From contig CAIWXQ010000006.1 of NCBI GenBank assembly GCA_903916675.1, forward strand, positions 17,425 to 81,424: 64,000 nt of DNA. The letters run 5' to 3'. Each line of letters starts with the position of its first letter. Positions within the stretch are counted from its first letter, which is position 1. Positions 8,275 through 16,380 of this stretch are shown here, piece by piece. The notes beneath the pieces were generated by a model, which made no database searches, was not told where the DNA came from, and saw nothing but the letters and a program-made list of their open reading frames with translations. The DNA comes from an uncultured bacterium. Its GTDB lineage: Bacteria > Verrucomicrobiota > Kiritimatiellia > RFP12 > CAIWXQ01. A program made the translations under genes and the position numbers.

Positions 8275-8428
8275 TGTGAACCGGCACGTCTTCTGGCTCC
8301 CGGCGTCCAACCTCCGCCCCGCCTTCTCCTCCGCCCGTGCGGGGAATGGCGTCTGTCAGGGGCGTTGTAGCCGGTTACAGCGGCGCGACCGCGTCCGATT
8401 TGCACGGACTTCCGTTTGCCGGTTCACA
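8275..8428 (-). promoter_or_regulatory. Adenosylcobalamin riboswitch upstream of the B12 uptake operon
   Basis: On the minus strand the element opens with TGTGAACCGGC and closes with GCCGGTTCACA, a perfect 11-base P1 helix (8418-8428 with 8275-8285). Inside are the cobalamin-riboswitch core words GTCCGTGCAAATC and CGCGCCGCTGTAACC. The 3' B12 box AGCCAGAAGACGTGCC lies at 8283-8298. These match the conserved core of the cobalamin family. Binding of adenosylcobalamin normally switches downstream genes off. The 8100-8274 leader holds no gene. Confidence 0.9.
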
Positions 8429-8468
8429 CCTGTCAACGCCCGCAACATACGGCGGCGGAAGGTGGATG

Positions 8469-8864
8469 TCAATTCAGATGCTGCTCATAGAGCTCGATCG
8501 GCAGGCCGTCGGGATCGGCGCAAAAGGTAAAGCGCGCGCCGGTGAGTTCATCGGTCCGGATCGGCTCCGCCGCTACGCCTTCTGTTGCGAGCGCGGCCAC
8601 GCTGGCATCGATGTCCGTCACGGTGAACGCCAGGTGTCGCAGGCCACGTGCCTCGGGGTAGGAGAGTCGGGGCGGCGCGCCGGGAAATGAGAAGAGTTCA
8701 ATCTGGCCGCCGCCGGGGATGGCGAGGTCCAGTTTGTGGGATTGTCGCGCCGCGCGATACGTCTCGGCTACCACGGTGAGGCCGAGCACCTGGGTGTAGA
8801 ATTTTTTTGCGCGCGCGTAATCCGAACAGATGACCGCAACGTGATGCAGGCGGGAGACGGTCAT
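8469..8864 (-). CDS. gloA2: VOC-family protein, YaeR/GloA2-like
   Basis: The 131-residue product is a two-module vicinal-oxygen-chelate protein beginning LHHVAVICSDYARAKKFY. It carries the YaeR-type landmarks IELFSFPGAPPRLSYPEA, GLRHLAFTV and CADPDGLPIELYEQH. The His and Glu residues in these positions are the expected metal ligands. YaeR relatives are glyoxalase-like, but their physiological substrate is not settled. The ATG follows GGAGGGCCTC. It begins 10 bases after the glycosyltransferase gene, suggesting one transcript. Confidence 0.85.
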   Translation of the reverse strand: MTVSRLHHVAVICSDYARAKKFYTQVLGLTVVAETYRAARQSHKLDLAIPGGGQIELFSFPGAPPRLSYPEARGLRHLAFTVTDIDASVAALATEGVAAEPIRTDELTGARFTFCADPDGLPIELYEQHLN

Positions 8865-8873
8865 GAGGCCCTC

Positions 8874-10055
8874 CTATGGCGCGATGCCGGTTGTCTGGGA
8901 CGTGACATAGTCATAACAAAGGCGGAGGCTGTCGCGGAACTGGTCGAAACGGCGGTTCTGGGCGAGGAGTTCGCGGCCGCGCAGGCCGAGCTCATGGCGG
9001 CGGGCGGGGTCGCGGCCGAGTGCGAGGATGCCGTCGGCGAAGGCCTCGGGCGCAGGACGCGTGAGGAGGGCGGCGTCGGGCGCGAGGATGTCGCGGTGGG
9101 CGGCACAGTCCATGGCCACGATGGCCGTGCCGGATTTCAGGTAATCCAGCAGCCGCATGGGGGCCGAGGCGCCGTCGCAGTGCGGGGCGGCGAGGATGTC
9201 CGAGGCTGCCAGCACGGTGGCAAACTCGGCGGGCGTGGCTGGCGCCAGGAAGGTGACCATGGCGGGTGTCTGTCGATTGCCCGGCGCGCGCTGCCAGCGT
9301 GCGGTTTCGCGCGGCGTGCCGCCCAGAATGACGAAATGAATGCGGTCGTTTTGTGCGCGGACGCGCGGCAGGGCGGCGAACAGCGCATCGAGCTCCCGTG
9401 CGCCGGCGAACGGGACCGTGCAGGTCACGAGCAAGTCGTCGATCTTGCGCAGGAGCTGCGCGCGGCAGGCGGCGACCTGTGCGGCAGTGGGGGCGTCGAG
9501 CGCGGAGGGGACGTCGGGGATGCGGCAGGCGCGGCTGCCGCGGCCGAGCGCCTGCAGGGCCGGGACGAACTCGGCGCCGGCGCCGATGACGGCGTCCGCG
9601 CGGCACAGCGCGAATCGCTCGAGGCGCCGATGCAGGCGCAACAGGAGCCGCTGCCAGAGGCCGCCGGGGGTGCGGGCGGCGTCGGCGTGCTGCTCAACGA
9701 TGATCGCGCAGCGGCCGATCCAGCCGGCAATCCAGGCAACGGCGCCGGCGTCGTCCAGGCCGTGCACCACGTCATAGTCGTTGCGCAAAGCCAGCGCAAC
9801 GGCGCGCGCCAGCAGAAGGAGATCGAAGCCGAACTTGCGCAGCGACGGCCCCTCCGGCAGTGTGCGCGCCAGCAGGAGGTTCGGCACGTAGAAGACGCGG
9901 ACGCCGGGAAGGGGGTCGTGCGCACCGATCGGCACGGTCAGGAAATCGACCTCGTAGCCGAGTTGCGTCAGCGCCAGCAGATTGTGGGCCGTGCGGATGC
10001 AGGGCCCGCGCCACGGGAGGAACGGTCTGGAGGAGATGAACAGGACGCGTTTCAT
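8874..10055 (-). CDS. Glycosyltransferase (GT4-like)
   Basis: The 393-residue protein follows the two-domain GT-B plan. The N-terminal half starts KRVLFISSRPFLPWRGPCIRT and includes YDVVHGLDDAGAVAW. A linker contains ADAVIGAGAEF. The C-terminal half has ILGGTPRET and the donor-site region ASAPMRLLDYLKSGTAIVAMD, equivalent to the EXnE segment of GT4/GT1 enzymes, although the usual first Glu is not obvious. It probably builds a surface glycan or glycolipid. Substrate cannot be told. Confidence 0.78.
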   Translation of the reverse strand: MKRVLFISSRPFLPWRGPCIRTAHNLLALTQLGYEVDFLTVPIGAHDPLPGVRVFYVPNLLLARTLPEGPSLRKFGFDLLLLARAVALALRNDYDVVHGLDDAGAVAWIAGWIGRCAIIVEQHADAARTPGGLWQRLLLRLHRRLERFALCRADAVIGAGAEFVPALQALGRGSRACRIPDVPSALDAPTAAQVAACRAQLLRKIDDLLVTCTVPFAGARELDALFAALPRVRAQNDRIHFVILGGTPRETARWQRAPGNRQTPAMVTFLAPATPAEFATVLAASDILAAPHCDGASAPMRLLDYLKSGTAIVAMDCAAHRDILAPDAALLTRPAPEAFADGILALGRDPARRHELGLRGRELLAQNRRFDQFRDSLRLCYDYVTSQTTGIAP

Positions 10056-10188
10056 AGAGGGGTCTCAAAACTGGATGTCGGCGACAGTGTCGAACGGAAA
10101 ACATGTTACCTGCGGAAAGTCCCGCGGGGAACGGGAAAGTGTATTCTTGTGGCTATCGGCAGAGGAAAAGTCCATACTAAACGGCGAA

Positions 10189-11622
10189 ATGCACATCCAG
10201 ATCCCGAAAATCATTCAGGGCGGCATGGGCGTCGGCGTTTCGAATTGGCGCCTGGCGCAGGCCGTTTCGAAGCTGGGCCAGCTGGGCGTGGTCTCTGGCA
10301 CCGGCCTGGACCAGATCCTGGCGCGCCGCCTGCAGGATGGCGACCCCGGCGGGCATGTGCGCCGCGCCTTGGGGCATTTCCCGTTCCCCGCCATGGCCCG
10401 GCGTATTCAGGATGCCCTCTTCATCCCCGGCGGCAAGAAGCCGGAGGCGCCTTATAAGCTGCCAGGCCAGCACGTTCTGGCCAAGGGGCGGAGCTGGATG
10501 GACGAGCTTTGCATGGCGGCAAACTACGTGGAGGTTTTTCTTGCGCGCGAGGCGCACAATCATCCGGTCGGCATCAATTATCTTGAGAAAATCCAGCTGC
10601 CGCATCTCTCCTCCCTCTATGGCGCCATGCTGGCCGGCGTGGCGGTGGTCATTGTGGGCGCAGGCATTCCGCAGGAGATGCCCCGCGTGCTGGACCGGCT
10701 CTCCCGCCACGAGCCAGCCGCCTATCCGATTCGCGTGACTGCGGCACTTGCTACGGCCGATTCGCACAAGGAGTTTGATCCCGCGGCCTTCGCAGAGGCG
10801 GGCGCGGCGCTGCCGTCCCTGCAACGGCCGGATTTCCTGCCGATCGTTTCCTCGGATTCGCTGGCCACCATGATGCTGCGCCGCGCGAGCGGCAGCATCG
10901 AAGGGTTCGTGATCGAGGGACCTCTGGCCGGTGGACACAACGCGCCGCCGCGCGGGCAACTGCATCTGACGCCAGACGGCCAGCCGGTCTACGGACCGCG
11001 CGACACCGTGGATCTGGCCGTGATCCGGAAGCTCGGCCTCCCCTTCTGGCTGGGCGGCGCCTATGCCACGCCGGAGCGGCTGCAGTTCGCGCTGGCCGAG
11101 GGCGCGGCTGGCGTGCAGGTGGGGACGGCCTTTGCGCTCTGCGTCGAATCCGGGCTGCAGCCCGAGCTTCGGCGTGAACTGGTGCGACAGTCGCTGACCG
11201 GGGAGGCGCGGGTCTTCACGGATCCACTGGCATCGCCGGCTGGCTTCCCCTTCAAGGTGGCACAATTGGCGGGGTCCGCCTCGGATGCAGAGGTCTATCA
11301 GCGTCGCCAGCGTATCTGCGATCTCGGCTATCTGCGGGAAGTCTATTGCCGTGCGGACGGCAGCTTCGGGTATCGCTGTTCCGCGGAACCGGAGGCGAGC
11401 TTCCTTGCCAAGGGCGGCAAACTAGCCGATCTGACCGGCCGCAAGTGCATCTGCAACGGTCTGTTTGCCAACATCGGCATGGGCCAGGTGCTCCCTTCAG
11501 GCGAGCGCGAGCCGTTCCTGGTCACGCTGGGCGACGATTTTCTTCAGATCGGCGGCCGCCTCTGCACGGCGGATCATCCGGAGTATACCGCCGCGGACGT
11601 CGTGCGCCACCTGCTCGGGTGA
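10189..11622 (+). CDS. Nitronate monooxygenase-like FMN enzyme
   Basis: The 477-residue protein starts IPKIIQGGMGVGVSNWRLA, the typical opening of the 2-nitropropane dioxygenase/nitronate monooxygenase family. The central motifs FVIEGPLAGGHNAPPRG and PFWLGGAYATPERL, then GAAGVQVGTAFALC, form the FMN phosphate site. The C-terminal 110 residues (LREVYCRADGSFGYRCSAEP onward) are a Cys-containing extension seen in longer members of the family. The ATG at 10189 is chosen because upstream in-frame codons run antisense into the glycosyltransferase gene. The true reaction is not known for this longer subgroup. Confidence 0.8.
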   Translation: MHIQIPKIIQGGMGVGVSNWRLAQAVSKLGQLGVVSGTGLDQILARRLQDGDPGGHVRRALGHFPFPAMARRIQDALFIPGGKKPEAPYKLPGQHVLAKGRSWMDELCMAANYVEVFLAREAHNHPVGINYLEKIQLPHLSSLYGAMLAGVAVVIVGAGIPQEMPRVLDRLSRHEPAAYPIRVTAALATADSHKEFDPAAFAEAGAALPSLQRPDFLPIVSSDSLATMMLRRASGSIEGFVIEGPLAGGHNAPPRGQLHLTPDGQPVYGPRDTVDLAVIRKLGLPFWLGGAYATPERLQFALAEGAAGVQVGTAFALCVESGLQPELRRELVRQSLTGEARVFTDPLASPAGFPFKVAQLAGSASDAEVYQRRQRICDLGYLREVYCRADGSFGYRCSAEPEASFLAKGGKLADLTGRKCICNGLFANIGMGQVLPSGEREPFLVTLGDDFLQIGGRLCTADHPEYTAADVVRHLLG

Positions 11623-11641
11623 TTCCGCGACGAGCGGTTGC

Positions 11642-11800
11642 GGACACAGAGAGCATAGAGGAAGACCGAGCACGCAGAGGGGTCCGACCCCCATTCTGCC
11701 TCGCGAGCCTTGTCCGCCCAACCTCGATTCTCGGTGTACTCATCCCGCCTCTGCGGCCTCTGTGTCTTGATCCTTGTGTTTTCTCTCCGCGTCTTGTGCC
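11642..11800. repeat. Intergenic inverted repeat, family 3, after the nitronate monooxygenase gene
   Basis: The arm 11642-11680 (GGACACAGAGAGCATAGAGG and following bases) pairs with 11748-11800 (CCTCTGCGGCCTCTGTGTC and following). In the middle is a perfect small hairpin GGGGTC-C-GACCCC at 11679-11691. It may serve as a bidirectional terminator but has no U-tract. Confidence 0.72.
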
Positions 11801-11821
11801 GGAGCCGTCTTTTGGAACATA

Positions 11822-12379
11822 ATGTCGGGCATGCGGTACTGGTGGGCCAATCAGAAGCACACGTACGACACCGAGATCCGGGGTGGATTTCTCTGGTGCC
11901 GGCAGCGCCGCGCCAACGGCACGCGCAATCCGTTCTATGAGAATGTCCGTCTGGCTGCGCCGGGCGACGTGATTTTTGCTTATCACGACGCGGACATCCG
12001 CGCCGTCGGCATGGTGCTGTCGCGGGCGCGCGCCACCGTGCCGCCGGTGGCGCGCGCCGCGCTGGACGGCGCGCCGGACGTGAAGGGATGGCTGCTCGAT
12101 GTGGCTTGGCTGGAGCTGAAGCGTCCGCTGCGTCCGGGACTTTTCATGGGGATTCTGGCGTCGCTGCTGCCGGAAGTGCACGCGCCGCTCACGCCGGCAG
12201 GGAAGGGGATTCAGGGCGGGCGCCTGCTGGAGATCCCCGACCGGCTGGCGCGGGCGCTGCTGCAACTGGCGGGCGGAACGAATCCGGCCGAGCTGGTCAA
12301 TCCCGACTGGCTGCCGCATCAATTGCGTTTTGGTTTTGCGGAGCCGGAGGAGTTTCTCGATCGTTCGCAGAAGGAGTGA
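11822..12379 (+). CDS. EVE-like (PUA-type) domain protein
   Basis: The 185-residue protein begins MRYWWANQKHTYDTEIRGGF within its first 25 residues and continues RANGTRNPFYENVRLAAPGDVIFAY. This resembles the EVE/PUA-like domain that precedes HNH nuclease domains in some restriction-type proteins. Here the domain stands alone and there is no nuclease motif. EVE-like domains bind modified bases, so a modified-DNA reader is possible, but this is inferred from family resemblance. The ATG at 11822 or 11831 may be the start; codons further upstream are repeat DNA. Confidence 0.6.
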   Translation: MSGMRYWWANQKHTYDTEIRGGFLWCRQRRANGTRNPFYENVRLAAPGDVIFAYHDADIRAVGMVLSRARATVPPVARAALDGAPDVKGWLLDVAWLELKRPLRPGLFMGILASLLPEVHAPLTPAGKGIQGGRLLEIPDRLARALLQLAGGTNPAELVNPDWLPHQLRFGFAEPEEFLDRSQKE

Positions 12380-12420
12380 CCACGTAATCTTTCTTTGCCA
12401 ATGGCTGCGGGAAGTTTTTC

Positions 12421-12490
12421 GGGGTCGCGATCGGCATCGGTATCGATTGCATGTTTGACCCCGCTACCGATCGCGACGCCGACCTCGATG
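12421..12490. repeat. Intergenic inverted repeat, family 2, copy 2
   Basis: Arm 12421-12446 (GGGGTCGCGATCGGCATCGG, TATCGA) and arm 12457-12489 (GACCCCGCTACCGATCGCG and following) are imperfect reverse complements between the EVE-like gene and the mutarotase gene. Confidence 0.75.
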
Positions 12491-12542
12491 CGATGCTGAT
12501 TGCGAAAACTCGATAATCTTCGACTTGGAACAGGAGTTCGGC

Positions 12543-13457
12543 ATGTCCCTGCCTGATATCACCCAGCTCAACAAGCGGTTCGGCGCAGCCGATCGCATCG
12601 CCTTCCGCGCCGGCCCCGGTGGTCTGCCAATGGCGGCGCTCGCCGGGCCGCATGGCTCGTGCGAGGTGTCGCTCTACGGCGCCCATGTCCTGGCGTACAA
12701 GCCCGCCGGCCAGATGCCCGTGCTGTTCGTCAGCCGCAAGGCAGTCTACGAGGCGGGCAAGCCGATCCGTGGCGGCATCCCGGTCTGCTGGCCGTGGTTC
12801 GGACCGCATCCGACGGCCAGGAGCAAGCCCGCGCACGGCTTCGCGCGCCTGCTGATGTGGTCGGTGCTGACGGCGGAGTACAGCTCGCAGATGACGGACA
12901 TCAAGCTCGGCCTGACCGACAGCGAATACACCCGGTCTATCTGGCCGCACACATTCGACCTCACGCTGCGGGTAGTGCTGGACACGACGCTGCGGGTGGA
13001 ACTGACAACCGCCAACCGCGACAAGGAACCCATGACGATCACCGAGGCGCTGCATACGTACCTGCAGGTGCGTGACGTGGCGCAGGTCAGCGTGGGCGGG
13101 CTCGACGGCGTGCCGTATTACGATTCCCTGACCGACCGCAAGCATGCCGCACAGAAGGGCAACATTCACATCCACGGAGAGACCGACCGCGTCTATCACG
13201 ATACCGGCTCCGCGTGTTTCGTGGACGACCCCGGCCTGGGCCGCCAGATCGTGGTTGCCAAACGCAACAGCCACTCTACGGTGGTCTGGAACCCCTGGAT
13301 CGAGAAATCCAGACGGCTGCCGGACTTCGGTGCCGACGAATACCCCCGGATGCTCTGCGTGGAGACAGCCAACGCCATGCAGGCCGCGCTGACGCTGCCG
13401 CCCGGAGAGACGCACACCCTGGCTCTCAGCCTGCGCGCGGAGATGAAGACCGCATGA
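12543..13457 (+). CDS. D-hexose-6-phosphate mutarotase (YeaD-like aldose 1-epimerase)
   Basis: The 304-residue protein shows YeaD-family marks: GAHVLAYKPAGQMPVLFVS, IRGGIPVCWPWFG, HGFARL (with the catalytic-type His), TEALHTYLQV and the C-terminal WNPWIEKSR and DEYPRMLCVE. It interconverts anomers of glucose-6-phosphate or related sugars in the cytoplasm. AGGAG lies 6 bases before the ATG at 12543. Its stop overlaps the start of the next gene (ATGA), indicating an operon. Confidence 0.88.
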   Translation: MSLPDITQLNKRFGAADRIAFRAGPGGLPMAALAGPHGSCEVSLYGAHVLAYKPAGQMPVLFVSRKAVYEAGKPIRGGIPVCWPWFGPHPTARSKPAHGFARLLMWSVLTAEYSSQMTDIKLGLTDSEYTRSIWPHTFDLTLRVVLDTTLRVELTTANRDKEPMTITEALHTYLQVRDVAQVSVGGLDGVPYYDSLTDRKHAAQKGNIHIHGETDRVYHDTGSACFVDDPGLGRQIVVAKRNSHSTVVWNPWIEKSRRLPDFGADEYPRMLCVETANAMQAALTLPPGETHTLALSLRAEMKTA

Positions 13458-13885
13458 GTGACACATCCTTCCAGCAGACCGTGGCCGAAGTCTGCGCCCG
13501 CGATCCGCGCTATGCCGCGGAGAGCTACTACTTCCTGCGCGAGGGGCTGGACTTTACGGTCAAGGCGCTCCAGAAGCCGGCAGAGGGGCCGGAGCGGCAC
13601 GTCACCGGCCAGGAACTTTCCGACGGCCTGCGCCAGTACGCGCTGCAGGAGTTCGGCCCCATGACGCTGACGGTGCTGCGCGCCTGGGGGATTCGGCGCA
13701 CGGAGGATTTTGGCGAGATCGTCTTCAACCTCGTCGAGACCGGCAGGCTCGGCAAGACCGAGAAGGACTCCCGCGCGGATTTCGCCAGCGTCTACGACTT
13801 CTTCGAGGTGTTCGGCAAGCCCTACGAGGTCGAGTCCGAACCCGTCCGTCCGCGCCGCACCCGCCGCAAGCTCGGGGAGCGGTGA
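13454..13885 (+). CDS. Minf_1886 family protein
   Basis: The 143-residue protein matches the conserved Minf_1886 family: DPRYAAESYYFLREGLDFTV, then RHVTGQELSDGLRQYALQEF and WGIRRTEDFGEIVFNLVE. The C terminus is basic (RPRRTRRKLGER). The family is common in Verrucomicrobia and relatives and has no known biochemical role. The start codon overlaps the mutarotase stop, so the pair is probably co-translated. Confidence 0.85.
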   Translation: MSDTSFQQTVAEVCARDPRYAAESYYFLREGLDFTVKALQKPAEGPERHVTGQELSDGLRQYALQEFGPMTLTVLRAWGIRRTEDFGEIVFNLVETGRLGKTEKDSRADFASVYDFFEVFGKPYEVESEPVRPRRTRRKLGER

Positions 13886-13936
13886 GCGGCGTGGCTGCCG
13901 CAACAGCAGCCGCGACAGAGTCGCCCGATTTTATTT

Positions 13937-14008
13937 GGAACTCAGGAAATCAGAAACGTGCGGCGACAATGGCGTTGCCAACGGAACCTTCCTGTTTTCC
14001 TGAGTTCC
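13937..14008. repeat. Intergenic inverted repeat, family 4 (GGAACTCAGGAAATCAG type)
   Basis: GGAACTCAGGAAATCAG at 13937-13953 pairs with TTCCTGTTTTCCTGAGTTCC at 13989-14008. It lies in the 266-base convergent gap after the Minf_1886 gene. Confidence 0.75.
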
Positions 14009-14066
14009 CGATTGAACAAATGTACGCCTCTCTTCGGAGGCTTGGCGGGTGCTTCCTTCGCCAGCT

Positions 14067-14117
14067 GTAGCGGCAGCTGTGCCAGCCGCCGTCGGCGTGT
14101 GACACACGCGCCGCTAC
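14067..14117. repeat. Intergenic inverted repeat (GTAGCGGC type)
   Basis: GTAGCGGC at 14067-14074 pairs with GCCGCTAC at 14110-14117. An inner hairpin CGTGT-GAC-ACACG lies at 14096-14108. Convergent genes end on either side, so a bidirectional termination role is possible. Confidence 0.45.
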
Positions 14118-14151
14118 ACCCGGTGGCCCAGCCCTTGTCTGCATGCGGAAC

Positions 14152-15345
14152 TTATTCTTTTCCGCCCCGCTCCAGATCCGGCCGCCACTGCCGCAGGAAG
14201 CTGATTCCCAGGCCGCGCACGAAGATCGTGGCGGGCAGCAGCAGGATGCCGTTGACGAACGGCAGGAAGAACAGGAACCGCCCGCAGCAGCAGAGGCAGC
14301 AGGCCGCGGCCAGCAGCAGGTGCAGCAGCAGCACGTAGAGGGTGAGATAGATCGTCATGGCGCCGGGGCGCTCGTTGCAGAACTCGACGACCACGCGCCA
14401 GGCCTCCGTGATTCCCACGCAGCGCCAGTGCATGATCGGGATGGCGAAGTGGTTGACCAGCAGTGTGACGGTCATCCACAGCGTCAGCACCACGCTTAAG
14501 CCCAGCAGCAGCAGGAAGCCGCGTCCGGCCATCGGCCCCGCGAACCCGGCCCCGCGCAGCATCGGCGCATAGACGCGCACGGCGAGGTCGAGCCACAGCA
14601 CAACGGTCAGCATGGCCATGAGCGTGTGGAAGATCAGCCGGAACTGGAAGAGCGACCAGCCGACCCGGCGGCCGGCCGCCCAGCTTTGCGACAGGGTGGC
14701 ATCCGGCGCGTGCCAGCGCTGCATGACCAGGAAGGCGCCGCGCGCGCGCAGCCAGGCCGTGACAATCGCCAGAGCCAGCCAGGCGCACGCGGCAACCCGG
14801 ACGCGTTCCGGCGTGAGCAGCGCGAGAACGCGATCTTTACTCTTTTCCGACACGTTCAGGAGCAGCGCGATCATCTGATCCGGCGCGGTGCACGATTGGA
14901 TCTGTGCCTGCAGGACCGCCTGATCAGGCTGCACTTTCTGGATCAGTGCCTCGACTGCCAGGTTGGGTTCGTACAGGCCGACGATTGAAATCCAGACGCA
15001 GAAGGCCATCCCCATCCAGCGCAGGAAGCTGGTGTGGCGGAAGAGGATCTCCCGTGTGTGATCCCACGCCTGCTGCAGGGCCAGCGAAAAGCTGGGGCGA
15101 TTGCCCGGCACGCCGGTCAGAGGTGTCGGCTCGCCCGGCAACGGGCTCGACGCCGGCTCGGACGCCGGAAGGTCTGGCAGCAGGGCCAGTTCCGGCACAT
15201 GGCGCGCCAGTCGCCACTGTTCGCCGAACGATTCGTTCCAGACGTAGTCGTCGGAGTGTAGCGTGCCCTCGCGGATCAGCGCGCGTAGTTCGTCCAGCGA
15301 CAGGGGGCCGCGCTGGGTGTCGTTGGCGATGCAATACCAAGGCAT
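14152..15345 (-). CDS. GYF-domain membrane protein
   Basis: The N terminus WYCIANDTQRGPLSLDELRA, with a later VWNESFGEQWRLA, is a GYF_2 domain, a small peptide-binding or sensing module common in PVC bacteria. A Pro-rich linker follows. The rest has about six membrane segments, including one with the Cys cluster AACCLCCCG near residue 360. The ATG at 15345 is preferred because GGAG precedes it; an ATG at 15363 adds six residues. Relatives are often annotated as YIP1/DUF-type membrane proteins. Function is unknown. Confidence 0.72.
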   Translation of the reverse strand: MPWYCIANDTQRGPLSLDELRALIREGTLHSDDYVWNESFGEQWRLARHVPELALLPDLPASEPASSPLPGEPTPLTGVPGNRPSFSLALQQAWDHTREILFRHTSFLRWMGMAFCVWISIVGLYEPNLAVEALIQKVQPDQAVLQAQIQSCTAPDQMIALLLNVSEKSKDRVLALLTPERVRVAACAWLALAIVTAWLRARGAFLVMQRWHAPDATLSQSWAAGRRVGWSLFQFRLIFHTLMAMLTVVLWLDLAVRVYAPMLRGAGFAGPMAGRGFLLLLGLSVVLTLWMTVTLLVNHFAIPIMHWRCVGITEAWRVVVEFCNERPGAMTIYLTLYVLLLHLLLAAACCLCCCGRFLFFLPFVNGILLLPATIFVRGLGISFLRQWRPDLERGGKE

Positions 15346-15396
15346 AAAATTCCACTCCGTCATGGGTCATTTGGGCCAGACATCTGACACTAAACG

Positions 15397-15455
15397 GCAA
15401 CCTACAGCCTGAACCCCTAAGACCCTAACCACCACGAATGACCAATGATTAATGA
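15397..15455. repeat. Intergenic repeat words (families 5 and 1) between the GYF gene and pyrD
   Basis: AACCTACAGCCTGAACCCCT at 15401-15420 resembles the family 5 vocabulary, and ATGACCAATGATTAATGACC at about 15438-15457 resembles family 1. No gene is present. Confidence 0.45.
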
Positions 15456-15459
15456 CCCC

Positions 15460-16380
15460 TCATATTCTCACTGACCCGGTCAGCTCCCGGACGCTGGTCA
15501 TTCGATGCCGCACGAGGTAGGCCTCGATGCCGGCGATCACCCGCAGCACGGTGCCGGGGTCGGAGAAGGTGGCTGTGCCGACCGCCACGGCCGCGGCACC
15601 GGCGATGAGGAATTCGATGGCCTGCTCGGGGCCGGAGATGCCGCCCATGGCGATGATCGGGATGCGCACGGCCTGGGCCGCGTCCCAGACGAGCTTCACG
15701 GCCACAGGGTGTATGGCGGGTCCGGAGAGGCCGCCGACCTGGTTGGCCAGCACGGGGCGGCGGGTCTCGATGTCGATCACCATGGCCGGGATGGTGTTGA
15801 TGAGCGAGAGCGCGTCCGCGCCGGCGTCGGCCGCGGCCTGGGCAAAGGGCTTGATGCTCGGGACGTTGGGCGCGAGCTTCGGGATCAGCGGCAGGCGGGT
15901 GCGCTGGCGCACGGCGGCGACCAGCGCGGCCACGGTGCGTGGGTCCGCGCCGAACGACGCGCCGCCCTCCTTCACGTTCGGACAGGAGATGTTGACCTCC
16001 AGGCCGGCGACCCCCTCGACGTCGCTCAGGCGCGCGGCGACCTCAGCGTACTCATCCTGGCTGGTCCCCCAGATGTTGACGATCACCGGTACGCCGGTCT
16101 CGCGCAGGAACGGCAGGTAGTCGCGGATGAAACCGACCACGCCGGGTCCCTGCAGGCCGATGGCATTGACCATGCCGCCGGGCACCTCCACATGGCGCGG
16201 TAGCGCGTTTCCTTCCCACGGCTGCAGGCGGATCCCCTTGACAGTGACAGCGCCGAGCGCGCGCAGGTCCACCAGATGCGCGTATTCCTTGCCGTAGCCG
16301 AAAGTGCCCGAGGCCACGGTCACCGGGTTTTTCATCCGGATGCCGGCGAGGTCGATGGCAAGATCAGGCCGCGCGCTCAT
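15460..16380 (-). CDS. pyrD: Dihydroorotate dehydrogenase B, catalytic subunit
   Basis: The 306-residue protein is a class 1B dihydroorotate dehydrogenase. It begins PDLAIDLAGIRMKNPVTVASGTFGYG and carries the catalytic-loop motif NISCPNVKEGG with the active-site Cys. Further FMN-site motifs are LSLINTIPAM and IPIIAMGGIS, then GTATFSDP. It oxidises dihydroorotate to orotate in pyrimidine synthesis and passes electrons to PyrK. The ATG at 16380 overlaps the pyrK stop (ATGA), which fixes the start; longer in-frame codons are antisense to pyrK. Confidence 0.93.
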   Translation of the reverse strand: MSARPDLAIDLAGIRMKNPVTVASGTFGYGKEYAHLVDLRALGAVTVKGIRLQPWEGNALPRHVEVPGGMVNAIGLQGPGVVGFIRDYLPFLRETGVPVIVNIWGTSQDEYAEVAARLSDVEGVAGLEVNISCPNVKEGGASFGADPRTVAALVAAVRQRTRLPLIPKLAPNVPSIKPFAQAAADAGADALSLINTIPAMVIDIETRRPVLANQVGGLSGPAIHPVAVKLVWDAAQAVRIPIIAMGGISGPEQAIEFLIAGAAAVAVGTATFSDPGTVLRVIAGIEAYLVRHRMTSVRELTGSVRI

